In this document: positions 1 to 12,002 of the stretch, in pieces
How positions within the stretch are numbered: the stretch's first letter is position 1
How the letters are laid out: every line of letters starts with the position of its first letter
Assembly: GCF_011075055.1 (NCBI RefSeq)
Contig: NC_058141.1
Location: 19,346,031 to 19,410,030, forward strand
Length of the DNA stretch: 64,000 nt
Direction of reading: 5' to 3'
Source: Mangifera indica
Taxonomy: Eukaryota > Streptophyta > Magnoliopsida > Sapindales > Anacardiaceae
Notes under the pieces: generated by a model
What the model saw: only the letters and a program-made list of their open reading frames with translations
Databases searched by the model: none
Told to the model about the DNA's origin: nothing
Program-made: the position numbers and the translations under genes

Positions 1-188
1 ACTTCCTGGTCTTACACAAACACAGATCATCTATCAGAAGATGATCTGCGTTCAGCTAAATCTTTTTATTTTTATTTTTTTGAATGAGCTCATGCCTTAC
101 TATTTATTGGAAGCAAACTGGGAACATGATGCAAATATTGAAACTAGAAGGAACTTATAGCATGGACATCAATGAAGGAAGGGGCTAC

Positions 189-711
189 ATGGTTTCGCCA
201 ACAAATCCATTGTCTGTGAATGATTTCACGTCCATAATTCTAAATTTGATATGGGTGAACTTTCTCCAATCAGATTGAGGGAACACGAATCTGAATTTCT
301 CATTCCACCAGGCCTTCCCACCTTTAGCTGCATTACAAAAATCAGTCACTGGGATCCCAGAACTAACTGGCATACAAATTTCAAGGCATCAGAATAATAA
401 AACTCAACAAAAGCATATCCAAACCTGATGATACTTTGCTTTTATGCACTTGAGTTCCAATTTGTACAATGACATAATAGGCTGGTGTTCCTATTAAAAA
501 AAAATTAAAATTAAAACAGTTAGTAACCTCCAATAGTTTAAAAAGTTGTAGTGATAAAAAATTGACGACCCTACTACGAGGAGAACAGAGTAAGAGTATG
601 CTAACATGACTTTCTTATGACTATGGGGAGAGACTAGAGAGTACCAAAAAAGGTTTTATGTCTAATGCCTTTAGCATTAACAAGAAGTACTTCAAGGATT
701 CCTTGCTTCAT
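189..711 (-). CDS. C2-domain protein, 3' end beyond left edge
   Basis: Three joined exons on the minus strand (711-645, 490-425, 366-189) give about 104 residues with consistent phases and GT-AG introns. The product starts MKQGILEVLLVNAKGI, the first beta strand of a plant C2 domain of the elicitor-responsive/phloem-protein type. It continues with TPAYYVIV, AWWNEKFRFVFP and a FVGET segment, where such proteins have the last strands of the sandwich. C2 domains of this kind usually bind membranes or phospholipids, often with calcium. I see no matching final exon in bases 1-188, so the C-terminal part probably lies beyond the window. An in-frame ATG at 729 would add six residues. Exon 3 starts with a short insert (SSGIPVTDFCNAAKGGK) between the second and third strands. 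The exact family and the ligand are unknown. Confidence 0.72.
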
Positions 712-1334
712 TTGTGTCTCAGTGTGCATGAAAGATGGAATACACAATAGTGGCAGTTTCGCAAGCTCACTTTATTCAACAATAAACCTATTGCAAGAGC
801 AATTTAAGGGATCTCTAATCCGTTCCCAAAATTAATGAATTTCAAGTTATAACTGCTTAGACAATTAATTTTGAGTTAAAAATTTCCATTAATTAGATGT
901 AAGACAATTAACATGGTTTACGTTTGCCCAATTACACCTTCCAATATATAAGCATTCATATTATCTTCTGATTGATATCAGTTACAGAATTGAGAATTTA
1001 AGGACAGTATCTACATTTTCTTGTTTTTTCTTCTAGTAAGGGAACAGTAATGTAAAACTAGATGTTTCAATCTCTCCAAAATCTAACATGGACCAGCTGA
1101 GAGGTCAAGAACACTGGTTCTCTTCTCTCAAACAAATCTCAGGTTAATATTAATCAATAAATAAGCCAAGGTCTTAACTTCTGTTCCAGAACTAATATTT
1201 CAGTGAGAAACCAACTGAAAGAACCAAACTAAGGCACTCTCATTTTTGCAGATATTATTAGAATTAAAATTATATTTCCAACACATCAAGACAAGAACAA
1301 CATAAAAATTAAAGAATCAATTTAATAATCTTAC

Positions 1335-1866
1335 CTCCTGCAAATACCCCATAGAAAGGATATAAGAATGTTCAATTTGCTTCATCTTCACATCCAAAAT
1401 TTTTCTCAGTTTCTCCACATCATAACATCATATCTTCCTCTGCATACAAGTCTAACAAAATTTAACATAGCTAGAATTATCGGGGTCTAAGGTAGTAAGT
1501 CGTTCAACCACGTATTCTGCTATCTCAATTGACACGCCTGTTGATCTGCAACCAGAAAGAAGTGTTCCCCAGATTCTTTTATAAGGTTTCACGGGCATTT
1601 CTCTTAACAATTCAATGGCTTCAATGTACAGCGCATTCTTCACGCACGCTGCAATCATTGAACTCCACAAAACAACATCTTTATTCGATTTTTTTTCAAA
1701 TGATAATTGCCATGTCATGATCACAGCAAAAACCAAGAATAGCCATTAAAACCACCGACTCTGATATAAAACCCTTTGTGATGACCAGCCCACGAACCAT
1801 CTTTTACCATTCAATGCACCAAAAGCCCGGGCTAAGCTCAATACCGTCACGTAATTCGGCCTTTTT
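1335..1866 (-). pseudogene. PPR protein fragment (decayed)
   Basis: Minus-strand reading frames carry pieces of a plant PLS-type pentatricopeptide repeat protein: PNYVTVLSLARAFGALNG near 1860-1800, DVVLWSSMIAAC and EAIELLREMPVKP near 1680-1580, then an E-motif-like stretch (GTLLSGCRSTG, LDPDNSSYV) to about 1455. The pieces lie in different frames and the last open stretch ends in a stop where the family continues with a leucine-rich strand; further matching residues (KLRKILDVKMKQIE) appear in another frame down to about 1340. PPR proteins bind organellar RNA. Only one or two repeats plus the E region remain, without an N-terminus, so this is a relic and not a gene. Confidence 0.6.
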
Positions 1867-2592
1867 CTTTACCAAGTTGGAAATTTTTTATGTACATGAT
1901 AATGCATCGTCCTCTTCAGAGTGAAGCTAATGTAATGCAAAATACGTGTGTCGCTTCTCGTAAAATGTGTCGTTGGCTAATTTTATCGAACAACTTGTAA
2001 GCATTGAGAAGTATACAACAAATGGTTAAAATTAGATCCACCTATGATCAAGAGATTTGAAGGTTTAGTTACATGCTTAGATTCCAAGAATATGGGCTGG
2101 ACAAAACTTTGTCCATAAGAATTCAAGCTCTGAAAAGAAATTCATGTGGTGAGGAAACCTTCTTACCATACACCAGGTTGTCATTGCTCCATTTGACTGC
2201 AAAATGAAACTATTCAACTTTCGTTTCATTGACTGGTTTCAGGTATAAAAGCCAAATTCCATTTTCAATTGAGTACATGTATTCTCTAGCTTTTTAGGTC
2301 TTACCTTGTAAGTAACCAGTTGCCAATTTTGTATATTTGAGGATCACAAGCTTAGCAAAATTGGTGGAAGATTGAAATTTTCAAAGTAAAATCCTGAGTT
2401 CGAATCTTTGTCACGGTTATGATATCATTTGTAAGCTTTCAATAAGTAACGGGAAATATTACACATTCCAAACATATATTTCAGATTTTATAGATGTGTT
2501 GTGTATGAAACTGTAGGGTTATGATTTATAACCAAATATGTATTTAATTGCCTAAGAACTACGTAGACAAACCAAAACTTTTTCTCTTCATT

Positions 2593-3653
2593 ATGTCTGA
2601 ATCTCAAACTTATATTGTGCTTCCAATTTTTGATATTTCCCAGCCTTTGCACTCATCTTATCTGTCCTCCCTTTCTGAAGCCTGCAAAACATGGGGGTTT
2701 TTCCTCATCAGCAGCTATGGAGTTCCCAAAGATGTTCACACAAGACTTTATATGCTTTCAAAACAACTCTTTGGCCTACCTTCTGACACCAAGCTTGAAC
2801 TTCTTCCACAAAAACTTATACTCCTCATTTCATAGCTTCTCCTTTCTTTGAGAGCCTCCGAGTTGATGGGCCAAACTTCTTTGCATCTGCTCAGAGTTCT
2901 GCAAATATTCTCTTTGACCAACAGAGACTTGAATTTAGGTATCATTTTTTTTATTATTATTATTATAATGATTTCTGCTGAAACTTGTAACCCCCATTCC
3001 ATTTTTTTTTTTTTTTAACTTGTCTCGTTTTCTTTTTCCACTCATGACAATGAGATATTGCAAGAATATGGCAGCAAGATGACAGAATTATCAAAGAAAA
3101 TTGTAGAGGTATTGCTAATGTGCTTGGGAGATGGCGTCGAGAAGAAATTCTATGAATCTGAATTCAAGAATTGTCATGGATATTTGAGGATTAATTACTA
3201 CACTCCAGCTGAAAGTTTGGAGAATGAAGTAGAAGGGCTAGGCATGCATACAGACATGAGCTGTGTAACCATTGTGTACCAAGATGAAATTGGTGGGCTT
3301 CAAGTGAGATCAAAAGAGGGAAATGGATGGACATTAGCCCGTGTGAGGGAGCCCTTGTGGTGAATGTTGGGGATATGCTGCAAGCTTGGAGTAATGAAAA
3401 ATTTAGATCGTTAGAACATCGAGTTGTTTTGAAGTAACCAACCAACTGCTTATCTCTAGCTTTCTTTTGGTGCTTTGAAGATGAAAATGTGATTTTGACA
3501 CCAAATGAAGTGGTAAGAGAAGGAAATTTGAAACTATACAAGTCATTTGTGTGCTTAGATTATCTGAAATTCCGAGAAAACAATGTGAGAGGAAAGTTTG
3601 AAAAGGTTGGATTCACAGTCAAAGACTTTGCTGGGATCAGGCTCCAAATATGA
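2593..3653 (+). pseudogene. 2-oxoglutarate/Fe(II) dioxygenase pseudogene (GA20ox-like family)
   Basis: The two ancestral exons are recognisable. Exon 1 starts at the ATG at 2593 (MSESQTYIVLPIFDISQPL; ACKTWGFFLISSYGVP). Exon 2, from about 3058, holds the double-stranded beta-helix with the iron-binding HTD motif (LGMHTDMSCVT) and the distal histidine (SLEHRV). The gene is broken in at least three places. The frame shifts near 2800, before the PHFIASPFFESLRVDGP segment. A base is missing near 3320 (SKEG to KWMDI). A TAA at 3436 stands where a glutamine codon is usual after HRVVLK. The arginine of the RxS motif that binds 2-oxoglutarate is a cysteine (NCLSLAFF). It resembles proteins named gibberellin 20-oxidase-like, whose substrate is not established. 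The last recognisable codon is followed by TGA at 3651. Confidence 0.8.
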
Positions 3654-4618
3654 AGTGAAGATCATATATTTTCTTAACCTTGTTTCTTGTTGGTGAATAA
3701 AATTGTTGTTCCAGTGTTGTTGAGTGTGAAATGAGAGAAGGGATTCCATTGCACTGGGGAGCTTTGACCTGGTGGTAGTTAATTGGGAGGGGGACAGTTC
3801 GGAGTTCAACTTCCAACTTCCTATTATGTATTACATGTATTATATAACTCTTGTATATATCCACTTGTGCATGTAGCACAATTTTCTTTTTTGGTTTTTG
3901 CTACACCTCAGACAATCCCATCTCATAAATATGAGAAAGATATTAAATATGTAAAAACATGATAATAAATAATTGGTTAAATGATTTATACACTCTTAAG
4001 TTATCAAAAAGACCGAGAATAATTAAAGATATTATTATTTTCTTGAGCTTGTTTAATAATTAATACCATAAAATTGCCACTTAACTTGTCAATTGTCAAT
4101 TTTGGCAGACCCATTTGAGATATAATAATCTTATTTCATGTTTTCAAATAATCACATTTACAAAAGTAATACAAGTTAAAGAATCCACTGAATGCTGCTC
4201 AGGAAGCCAAAATCTCTTGTAATTCTACTCCTTTTCATGTCATCTCACATTGTATCTCCGAAATTATTATTCTTTTTCCTCTTAAGCAAAGGTAAAAATC
4301 CAAGGCTAAAGCAATCCTATCAATCAATTATATGGCAGGATAAGATATGGATATCACATCATAAATAAAGCATTTTATTCAAATGGGATACAGCATTTGC
4401 AAATAGGAGACAGATTACATTGAAAGGTTTTGTTCTTCATCACTTGGGAAAGTCATAAGTCAAGCTAATTAGATGAGGTCAACAAATTGATGTGAACACG
4501 TCAGGAAGGGGATCCGACTTCTCACATTACAACTACACATTACACATATCAAGAAGCTAAATCTACAGAACTGAAAATCCTACTAGTATAGGTTGATTAC
4601 TAGTTTGATCCAATTCTT
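3654..4618. other. Intergenic region
   Basis: AT-rich DNA between the dioxygenase pseudogene and the stop codon of the bHLH gene. The right part probably holds the 3' untranslated region of the bHLH transcript. I see no open frame, repeat or RNA gene. Confidence 0.5.
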
Positions 4619-7600
4619 TTAACACTTACCAGCAACCTTCCATAGAGCTTGTTCAATCATCACTGCTGGTGCGACGGCTGCCCCTTGAAACTGAAACCAA
4701 GTTCAAATGAGTTAAACATGTGCATTTGCTTGTGCAGGGGAGAGTTCAGAAAGCAACTAAAACATTGTTCTGAAGTTCATTCCCGATTAACATAAGTCCA
4801 AATGTATTAAGGGAGGGGAATCTGCTAAGAGTGACCATAACACAAACCTTAGATTTAAGTGCCAGCGTGAGAATGCCATCGAGATTTGCCGATATCACTG
4901 AGTAGGCATCCAAGTGCAGATTGTTTATAGCATCCATGATATCAAGTAATATGAATTCTCTATATGGACATCTCATCTCAATCAGAACCTCTTTCTCTTT
5001 AATGCTGACTTTCACATCCAATGGCGGGCCATCTTTGAGAACAACTTTATTGATTTGTAGGTCAGTTTCATCAATATCACTGGCCTTCCTCTTGTTTATC
5101 CAAGGCTTCCTTCCATTATCAATTTTTTGGTTGTCATAGTTATCAAATATCTGCTCTACCATATCTGGGTGATTTCTTTTAGGCCTTGCCTCAAAATCAA
5201 CAGCTGAGTCCATGCAGGATTCCAACTCTTCTACTCTAGCCTCAAGCTTTTTCAAGTATTTAATAGTGTCATTGAGAATTGATGTTTTGTCAACCTGCAT
5301 AAACACAATGAACTTAACTGATATGAAAATCACAGGACAGTCAAGCATTTGACTTCCTAATAATGATTGGTGAAAAAAAAAAAAACAAAGAAAGGGGAAA
5401 GTCATTTCTAAAATTTCCTCTCAGTGTGAAGGCATTACAAACTAAATTAGAGTATCAATAAGCTGCATAGCTCAGAAGTTAGTTATGGCTGATAACTTTT
5501 CTAAACTACCCAAAAGTATTTTGTCACTGTGACAGAAACATAGAGAAAAAAAATATCAGAAAAAGGATTGGGGACATAATTTGAACATGTTATATTAGAT
5601 TCACCTTACAAACAGATGGAACCATTGACCTTAGGACCATAAATTTTTCATTCTCTCTTCTCTTATCTGATGATGAAACATGTCCAGTGCAAAAATCATC
5701 ACTTTCTATTGTTGTACGCCAATTTTTTCTGCAGATTTCCTTCTGTGACTTATGAGGGCAACCTCCATACATCAAAGGAACAGTAAATAAAATCTGTTTT
5801 AATATGCTTTGCTGGACTTGTAGCCTATGACCATCAATTTTTCCTACTTTCTTCCAACTCATAAAGCTGGATTTGTTACCACAACCAAAAAAACACAGGT
5901 TTTCAGTCAAACGATTTGAACTTGCCAAAATAGCTGAAAGAGTTTTTTTGTAATGTGAGTCATCGTCTGCTCCAAGATCTAAGGAACTTAGCTTCGTATG
6001 ATTGCCATCTTGAAGTTCTTTCAATTGAAAATTTCCCACATTTTCATGCTTTGGAGAAGAAGCAACCTTTGCTTGATGCACAAAAGCTTCAGATATACAA
6101 TCACTTGAGTTCATGGAATCTGGTAGGCCATTGCTGAAGTCATCATCCATGAAATGCCAACTCTGAACTTGAGAAGCCCCACCATTAATACCTTCAAGCA
6201 TGAAGGAGTCTTCAGTCTGGTGATTGTGCTCACAGCCCTTCGAACGTTCATCAGGAGAATCCAAGTGAAATTCTTCATTGATATTTCCCTGTAAGTCATC
6301 AGCTCCCTCAGAATCAAATTTGATTTCTTCTCTGGAAGAATATAGGCTCTCCAAAGTCAATGCATCTACTATCTCATGGCTGATCTTGGTGCAAATTGGA
6401 TCATTATCATCATCTGCATTGTGAGAAGGAGATGAAGATTTCTCAGAGCAAACAGGCTTTGAGAAGTCCAATAAGGAAGCTTTGACATGTTGAAGGAGAC
6501 TTGGATCCTCCGGGATCTTCAAATAACCCAGAAAATAAAAAGAAAGAATAATTACTTAATGAATGGACAAGCTACAGAGCTCATTTATTTTTGTCTATAA
6601 AAAAAAAGAATCTTAGAGATCTGACTTCAGAAAAAAAAAACTACCAATTCAGTGACACCAAGCTCAATCACACCATCAAGATGAGGAAAACATACGACAG
6701 TCTGCAACAATAAAACAAAAGACAATGTGAACATCAATATTCATAAAATGAATGAGAAATATTCAATGGGTTCAACAATTAAGTTGCAGACAGTGTTGTG
6801 ATCTTTTAAACATTCAGTTCTAACTTTTTTGTATATCTTGGACTTTTATTTTGTTGTAGGAGAGTTCCTCATACCTGAATAGATGCACTCTAAGAGAAGT
6901 GGTCAGCAACCCGGTGCAGAAAAGAAATTATCAAGGAAACACAAAAAGTCAGTTTGTTTCTCTGGTTGTAATACATGATTATATGTTAGAACACATTATA
7001 TCATTGAAACTGAATTGAACTTGAATGAGGAATATCGACCTTGGCCAACAAAGAGCGTGAAAACACTTTACTGTCTGCATATTGAGCATTACATAGCCAT
7101 ATGGTTTCACCATTTGCAAACACTCTTCCTGGCAAACTATGGAACAATGTTGAAGAATCATGGTACATAGTTAGAAGACCACTGGTAATAATACAAGAAT
7201 ATAAGGGGAAACACCATTACCGAGTTAAATAAGAAAATTAAGATTTGAACAATAGAACAGAGAAAGTACCCTTGGCCAGTATTGAATACAAAGGACATGC
7301 AAACCAAGTAGTACCACTCTGCATCCGTGAGATCCTCTGGAGACAATGCAACAGATGGCCTTTTATTAGCCTGCTCACTTTCTCCTTCCAGAAGAGACTC
7401 ATAAAGCTCTCTTAGTTGCTCACTCCTTTGTAAACCTATTTTATCAGCTTTAATTTCCAGGGCTTGGACAGTCTTCCTAGTCTTGATGTCTCCGTTATAG
7501 TATCCATCACCCCACACCAGCAGCCTAAAGAATGTTGACAAGACCATATTTTCCCAAAGTAAGTACAAAGAATTTTAATAATAACTATATGAATGAGGAA

Positions 7601-8333
7601 AACTTTCAGCGGTCAGTTTCATATCAACACAGCAAAAACCTCGCTATTCACTTTCCCATTTTCTACAAATATGGATATAAAAATGTAAGTTTAAGTTTTG
7701 TTTATTGTAACATCACTTTACTGCCAAACAGCGAACAACCCACCATTTCCCTTACTTTCAGAAAGAAACTTCATAGCATTAACTATTAGGTGGTCCACTT
7801 TTGCTGCTAAGAAGTCAAAATCTGAGCTCTTAAATTGCAACCCAAAATGGCATACATATAAGAAACATCAACTTCTCAGGAAATTTAACGAAAATAACAA
7901 ACCAAAGCAGATGCTACTAAGCTAGTTTCATCAATTTCTACCATACGGGTACGTCATTGTATTTTCCGCAGCAGAAAAGACAAAATTTACGAAGAAAAAT
8001 CTGACTTAGACCAGAAAGGAAAGTTATCAATTTGGATAAAGAGAGAGATGATACCCACAAATTAAACTACACAAACTCGGCTATACAAGTTAAGAGAAAG
8101 ACATCCAATAAAGGAATTTGAGAGAAGAATAGAAAAACTTCTGTGAAAAAAAAAAAAGGAACACGCGCGCGCGCGCAGACGCAGAGTTAACTGAAGTTAA
8201 CATACCCCTGTTGTGAAGTTGATGATGACCAGAAAATTGCATAGCTCCACTGGATACTTCTAACAGCCACCGCGAGCTGTTTTCTTAAGTCTTGCAGCAC
8301 CGCATCATGGTTTTGAGTGGCATTAGCAGCCAT
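4619..8333 (-). CDS. MYC1: bHLH transcription factor, IIIf clade (MYC1/GL3/EGL3 type)
   Basis: Eight exons on the minus strand: 8333-8206, 7524-7270, 7136-7040, 6889-6875, 6701-6645, 6516-5605, 5294-4848, 4690-4619. Together they encode 660 residues, close to GL3 and EGL3. The N-terminal MYB-interacting region is clear ([70 protein letters not shown]). It is followed by an acidic middle region, the bHLH at about residues 462-515, and a C-terminal ACT-like domain ending in ALWKVAGKC. Proteins of this clade act in the nucleus with R2R3-MYB and WD40 partners and control trichome or root-hair fate and flavonoid pigments. The basic region is atypical: serine replaces the E-box-contacting glutamate and two residues before helix 1 are absent. 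The symbol rests on neighbourhood (next to BAM2, as in Arabidopsis) and on the C-terminus; EGL3 or GL3 are alternative names. Confidence 0.9.
6875..6889 (-). other. 15-nt microexon of the bHLH gene
   Basis: The bases code for SASIQ, flanked by a TTAG acceptor and a GTATGA donor. The five codons join the LLAK end of exon 3 to the TVVCFP start of exon 5 in frame, giving the N-terminal sequence expected for this family. It would be missed by most gene finders. Confidence 0.85.
8164..8176. repeat. (CG)n dinucleotide tract
   Basis: A run of alternating C and G lies about 30 bases inside intron 1 of the bHLH gene. It is unusual in the AT-rich surroundings and is a likely site of length polymorphism and of CG methylation. 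Confidence 0.7.
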
Positions 8334-9510
8334 TTTACTAATTGAATGCAAGTTAGAGTGGCACGAAATCTTATCAACACTACAGGGAACTTGGGTCAAC
8401 AAATCTTGATTCTATAACTCGTCACACATAACTCATGCCAACTTTGGTAAAGCCTTTAAGTACACCTGGCATAGCATGTTCCTATTGAGCCAAAGGACAA
8501 AGGAGAGTTGGACATTGTATCGGCCTTGCTCTCAATTAAAGTAGTCGGAAATGATATCAGCCAAATTACCATGGTCCTTCCCAACTTTGATGAAACGATT
8601 TTTCTACTCATCTAAGTTTGAAAACTTTATTTTTCTACCTATCTTTTAAAATTGCTAATAAAATTTATCTCACAACAATGACAAAGGCTGGAGGCTGGTG
8701 TTAGAAAGCCACTAGAAGACATTAAAAATAGAAGAAACACCAAAGACAAAATGATACGAAAAATCACTAAAACAGTATCAAAAACTAAAAATAATAGAGA
8801 ACAACATCAAATCAAACTAATAGACTTTCTCTTGTAGCTTTCGTTGCAACACTGAACAAATTAGTGTTTGGCTAGATCTTTGTGATTTCATCAAACCAAA
8901 ATATTTCGCTTTATTATTAAATGAGACTGAGATAAGATAAAAGTTAAATGGGTTTTGGTTGTCAAACCCACCTTGTATGGATCTCACACTTGTTATCCCT
9001 ACTATATGACGATTCATCTTATGATCACTTTCTCATTTCATCAAGTCAAAATGTTTAGTTTTATCTTTAAGTATTTTTCAACAATCATGAAATGAAAAAA
9101 AAAATATATATATATATATAGAGTAATTAAAATAAAATTATAATTTGTTTATACTATTAGAGTGTAAGTAATATTAATCATATTGTATATCTTAACTTGA
9201 CCAAAAAAAAACATTTTATTAATTAAAACTAATCTCTGACGAATGAACGGAGAAATGAATCTTTCCAACTTACGGTTAGGAAAATTATGTCACCAAAGTT
9301 GGAGAGGAACAGTCCTTTTGTCTCCTTTTTCTTTTTTATGATTTCATTAAGTACAGGCCAATTCCTTTTTTTGCTCTTCCGATTCAATTTCAAATATAAC
9401 TGTCACGCTGAAACCAAGAAAAAGTGGGCAACATTAAGAAACAGTAAAGAAAAGTGCGCCCTAGAAATGCATATTATTGAGTGATTCAGATAACCTTTAC
9501 TTCTTGGAAT
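8334..9510. other. Upstream/intergenic region of the bHLH gene
   Basis: This holds the 5' flank of the bHLH gene on the minus strand, followed by AT-rich DNA with an (AT)n tract around 9104-9120. I see no gene. The short open frames here have no family features. Confidence 0.5.
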
Positions 9511-10433
9511 GGCCAATCGACTAATTCCCACAGAAGGTTTTGTGCAAACTTACTTTTCTATTTGATAATTTTTAAAAATTTAAAAATTTATTATTTTAAA
9601 AATAAAATTATTATTTAATAAAAATATTAAAAAACTATAAATACATTATATTTTACCGCACCAAAGTTTAAAAGCTAATATTTTACTTTGTTATAATTAA
9701 AAAGCTAACAATTTTATCTCACTTTTTTTCACCCAAGGTTTGAAAAATCAAAATTTTTCCTAGATTTTTTGTAGCAACCGTCGGCAACCAAAGACGACCA
9801 TGATAACATCATTCTCTCTCCTTCCTAGTTTCTTTCTCAGTTATCGTCAATTTTCGACTATCATTGATTGTCACTGACTAATGCATGAAAAGACTTAGGT
9901 CTCTTCGTTGCGTCATTGTCTCCGTCATGTCGTCATGAGACAGAGACACCTAGATCTCTTTGTCGCACGACAACATAATAAAGAGACGAAAATCTTTTCG
10001 TTGTTCGATAAAGAGACCTAGATCTGAATCTCTTAGTGCACTGGTCAATGACAATTAATGATGGTAAAAAATAGATAGTAACTAAGAGAGAAGCATGGAG
10101 GGAGGGAGACTGTTGTTATCACCGTCGTCTCCGATTGCTAATAGTTGTTGCAAAAACCTTAGGAGAAAAATTTTGATTTTTTAAACTATGGGTGAAAAAA
10201 AGTGAGGTAAAATTATTAGTTTTTAATCTTGATAGGATAATATGTTAGTTTTTAAACTTGATGGGATAAAATATGATGTATTTATAATTTTTTTAAATAT
10301 TTTTATTAAATAATATTTCATTTCTAATAATAATAATGAAATTTAATAAAAAGGTAGATATTTAGATTTTTTAAAGTTATTTGTGAAAAACATAATTTTT
10401 ATCAAACCTTGGGTGGAATATAGTCGTTTGGCG
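9511..10433. mobile_element. MULE-type MITE, copy 1 (long foldback)
   Basis: A 923-bp inverted repeat. The left end reads GGCCAATCGACTAATTCCCA and the right end, reverse-complemented, begins cGCCAAACGACTATATTCCA; the arms match for more than 300 bp. The flanks TCTTGGAAT and TATTGGAAT form a 9-bp target duplication with one mismatch. Long terminal inverted repeats and a 9-bp duplication are the marks of Mutator-like elements. No transposase frame is present, so it is a non-autonomous copy. Copies 2 and 3 of the same design lie at 12707 and 35327. Confidence 0.82.
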
Positions 10434-10630
10434 TATTGGAATTAAATCTTTTTTCAGAGAAAAGCAGCCAGCCAGTGTCATTAATTGTTGCTGTAAAAAG
10501 TGACGAGGCTTCTCTTGTTCAAAACAATTTCCTGTTTTTCGTTCTTTACACTTCAGTCACCCTTCGCCACATGTTTTTTTTAAGGATACAAGTTTTTACC
10601 TTTAATTTTTCCAATTAAGAATATATATGT

Positions 10631-11337
10631 ATCATAGCAGTAAGTTATTGTTTTAAAATATTTTTGTTGTATTATTTATATAAAAAGAGAGAATACGTAA
10701 TAATAATTTTTTTTTTTACTCGACCTTTTGATAAAGAAAAAAATCTTTGTAATATAAAAAAAAAATTTAACTAAAAGGTTATTTGTGATTGAATAATAAA
10801 ATCAATGAGAGAAACTATTATAAAGAATGCAATTTTGACTCATAATTTCATATTGATAAATTATTCAATATTGTGATTTTATGTTATTATATTATTTAGT
10901 GTTGTTATAATGTTGTATTGATGGTTAATAAAATATAAAAATTCAAGTCTGAATAAAAAACCAGACAAAGAACAGGTTGGTGTTAATGTTAACGTTAACC
11001 TGTTCTTTATCTGGTTTTTTATCTAAATATGAACTTTCGTATTTTTTAACTATCAATACAATATTAAACAATACAACAATATAAAATCATAACATTAAAC
11101 AATTTAACAATATAAAATAATGGATACAAATTGAATCATTTATGATGGTTTATTTTATTGATTTTATTATTTAACCACATGTATATTCTCTGTTAAAAAT
11201 TATTTTTTTATATTACACAGATTCATTCCCTTATTGGAAGACTAAGTAAAAAGAATAAAATTATTATTGTATATTTTTTATTTCTGTATGAGTTATATTA
11301 ATGAGAATATTTTGAATAAATAAGTTACTATTATAAT
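10631..11337. mobile_element. Foldback MITE of a second family
   Basis: Two arms of about 345 bp face each other around a short spacer at about 10978-10995 (centre TTAATGTTAACGTTAA). Near the centre the arms share AAAAAACCAGA.AAAGAACAGGTT almost perfectly, and the match continues outward with increasing divergence to about 10631 and 11337. It lacks the GGCCAAA ends of the MULE copies and codes for nothing. I cannot fix a target duplication, so the superfamily is open and the ends are approximate. Confidence 0.75.
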
Positions 11338-12002
11338 ATTTTTGTTTAAAATAGATATATATATATATATACACACGTGCGATAAAAAAAGGTTAAAACA
11401 TTCAGTATCCCTTAATTAAGTATGATAATGAGTTATGAAGTCTGAAACGATAGTAAAAGATAATGACGAAAGTTGAAATGAAAGAGAAAAGCTTAATTGG
11501 AGGACGAAATTAGTGGGGGCGGGGCCGGGGCAGGAAGAAGAAGAGCTATCATTTTCAATACAAAGTCAGTAGGTTAGTTTTTTTTTTCACATGAACGAAC
11601 GCCTCTTTAGCCTGGAATTTCTTGTCAATGGGAGGAGGGATGTACTATAGTAAAGCAGGGTTGCCATTTGTAAGCTGCTTGTGACTCAGTTTGGAAAATA
11701 TTGCAATTGAATTTGAACTTGAATGATTTGAGTTTAGTATTCAAACTAAATTCGAACTTATTTTTAAAATCTTATTTATTAATTTTAAATATAGAATCAT
11801 TGATAAATATATAATTTGAAGGGTTTTAATATAATTTTTTAAAATTAAAGGGTTTTAAAAAATTTCAACCGAAGTATAAATAATTTGTTTCTACCTCAAG
11901 TTCATGTCAATAACTTACTAATTTAACAAACTCGACTTCAAACTTAAGATATTAAACCAATTTTAAGATAAACAGTAGTCAACCCAACTCAATATACCTT
12001 TA

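Noticed and set aside
10436..10618. Open frame between two mobile elements
   Set aside because: Short, no family features, in AT-rich DNA where such frames occur by chance.
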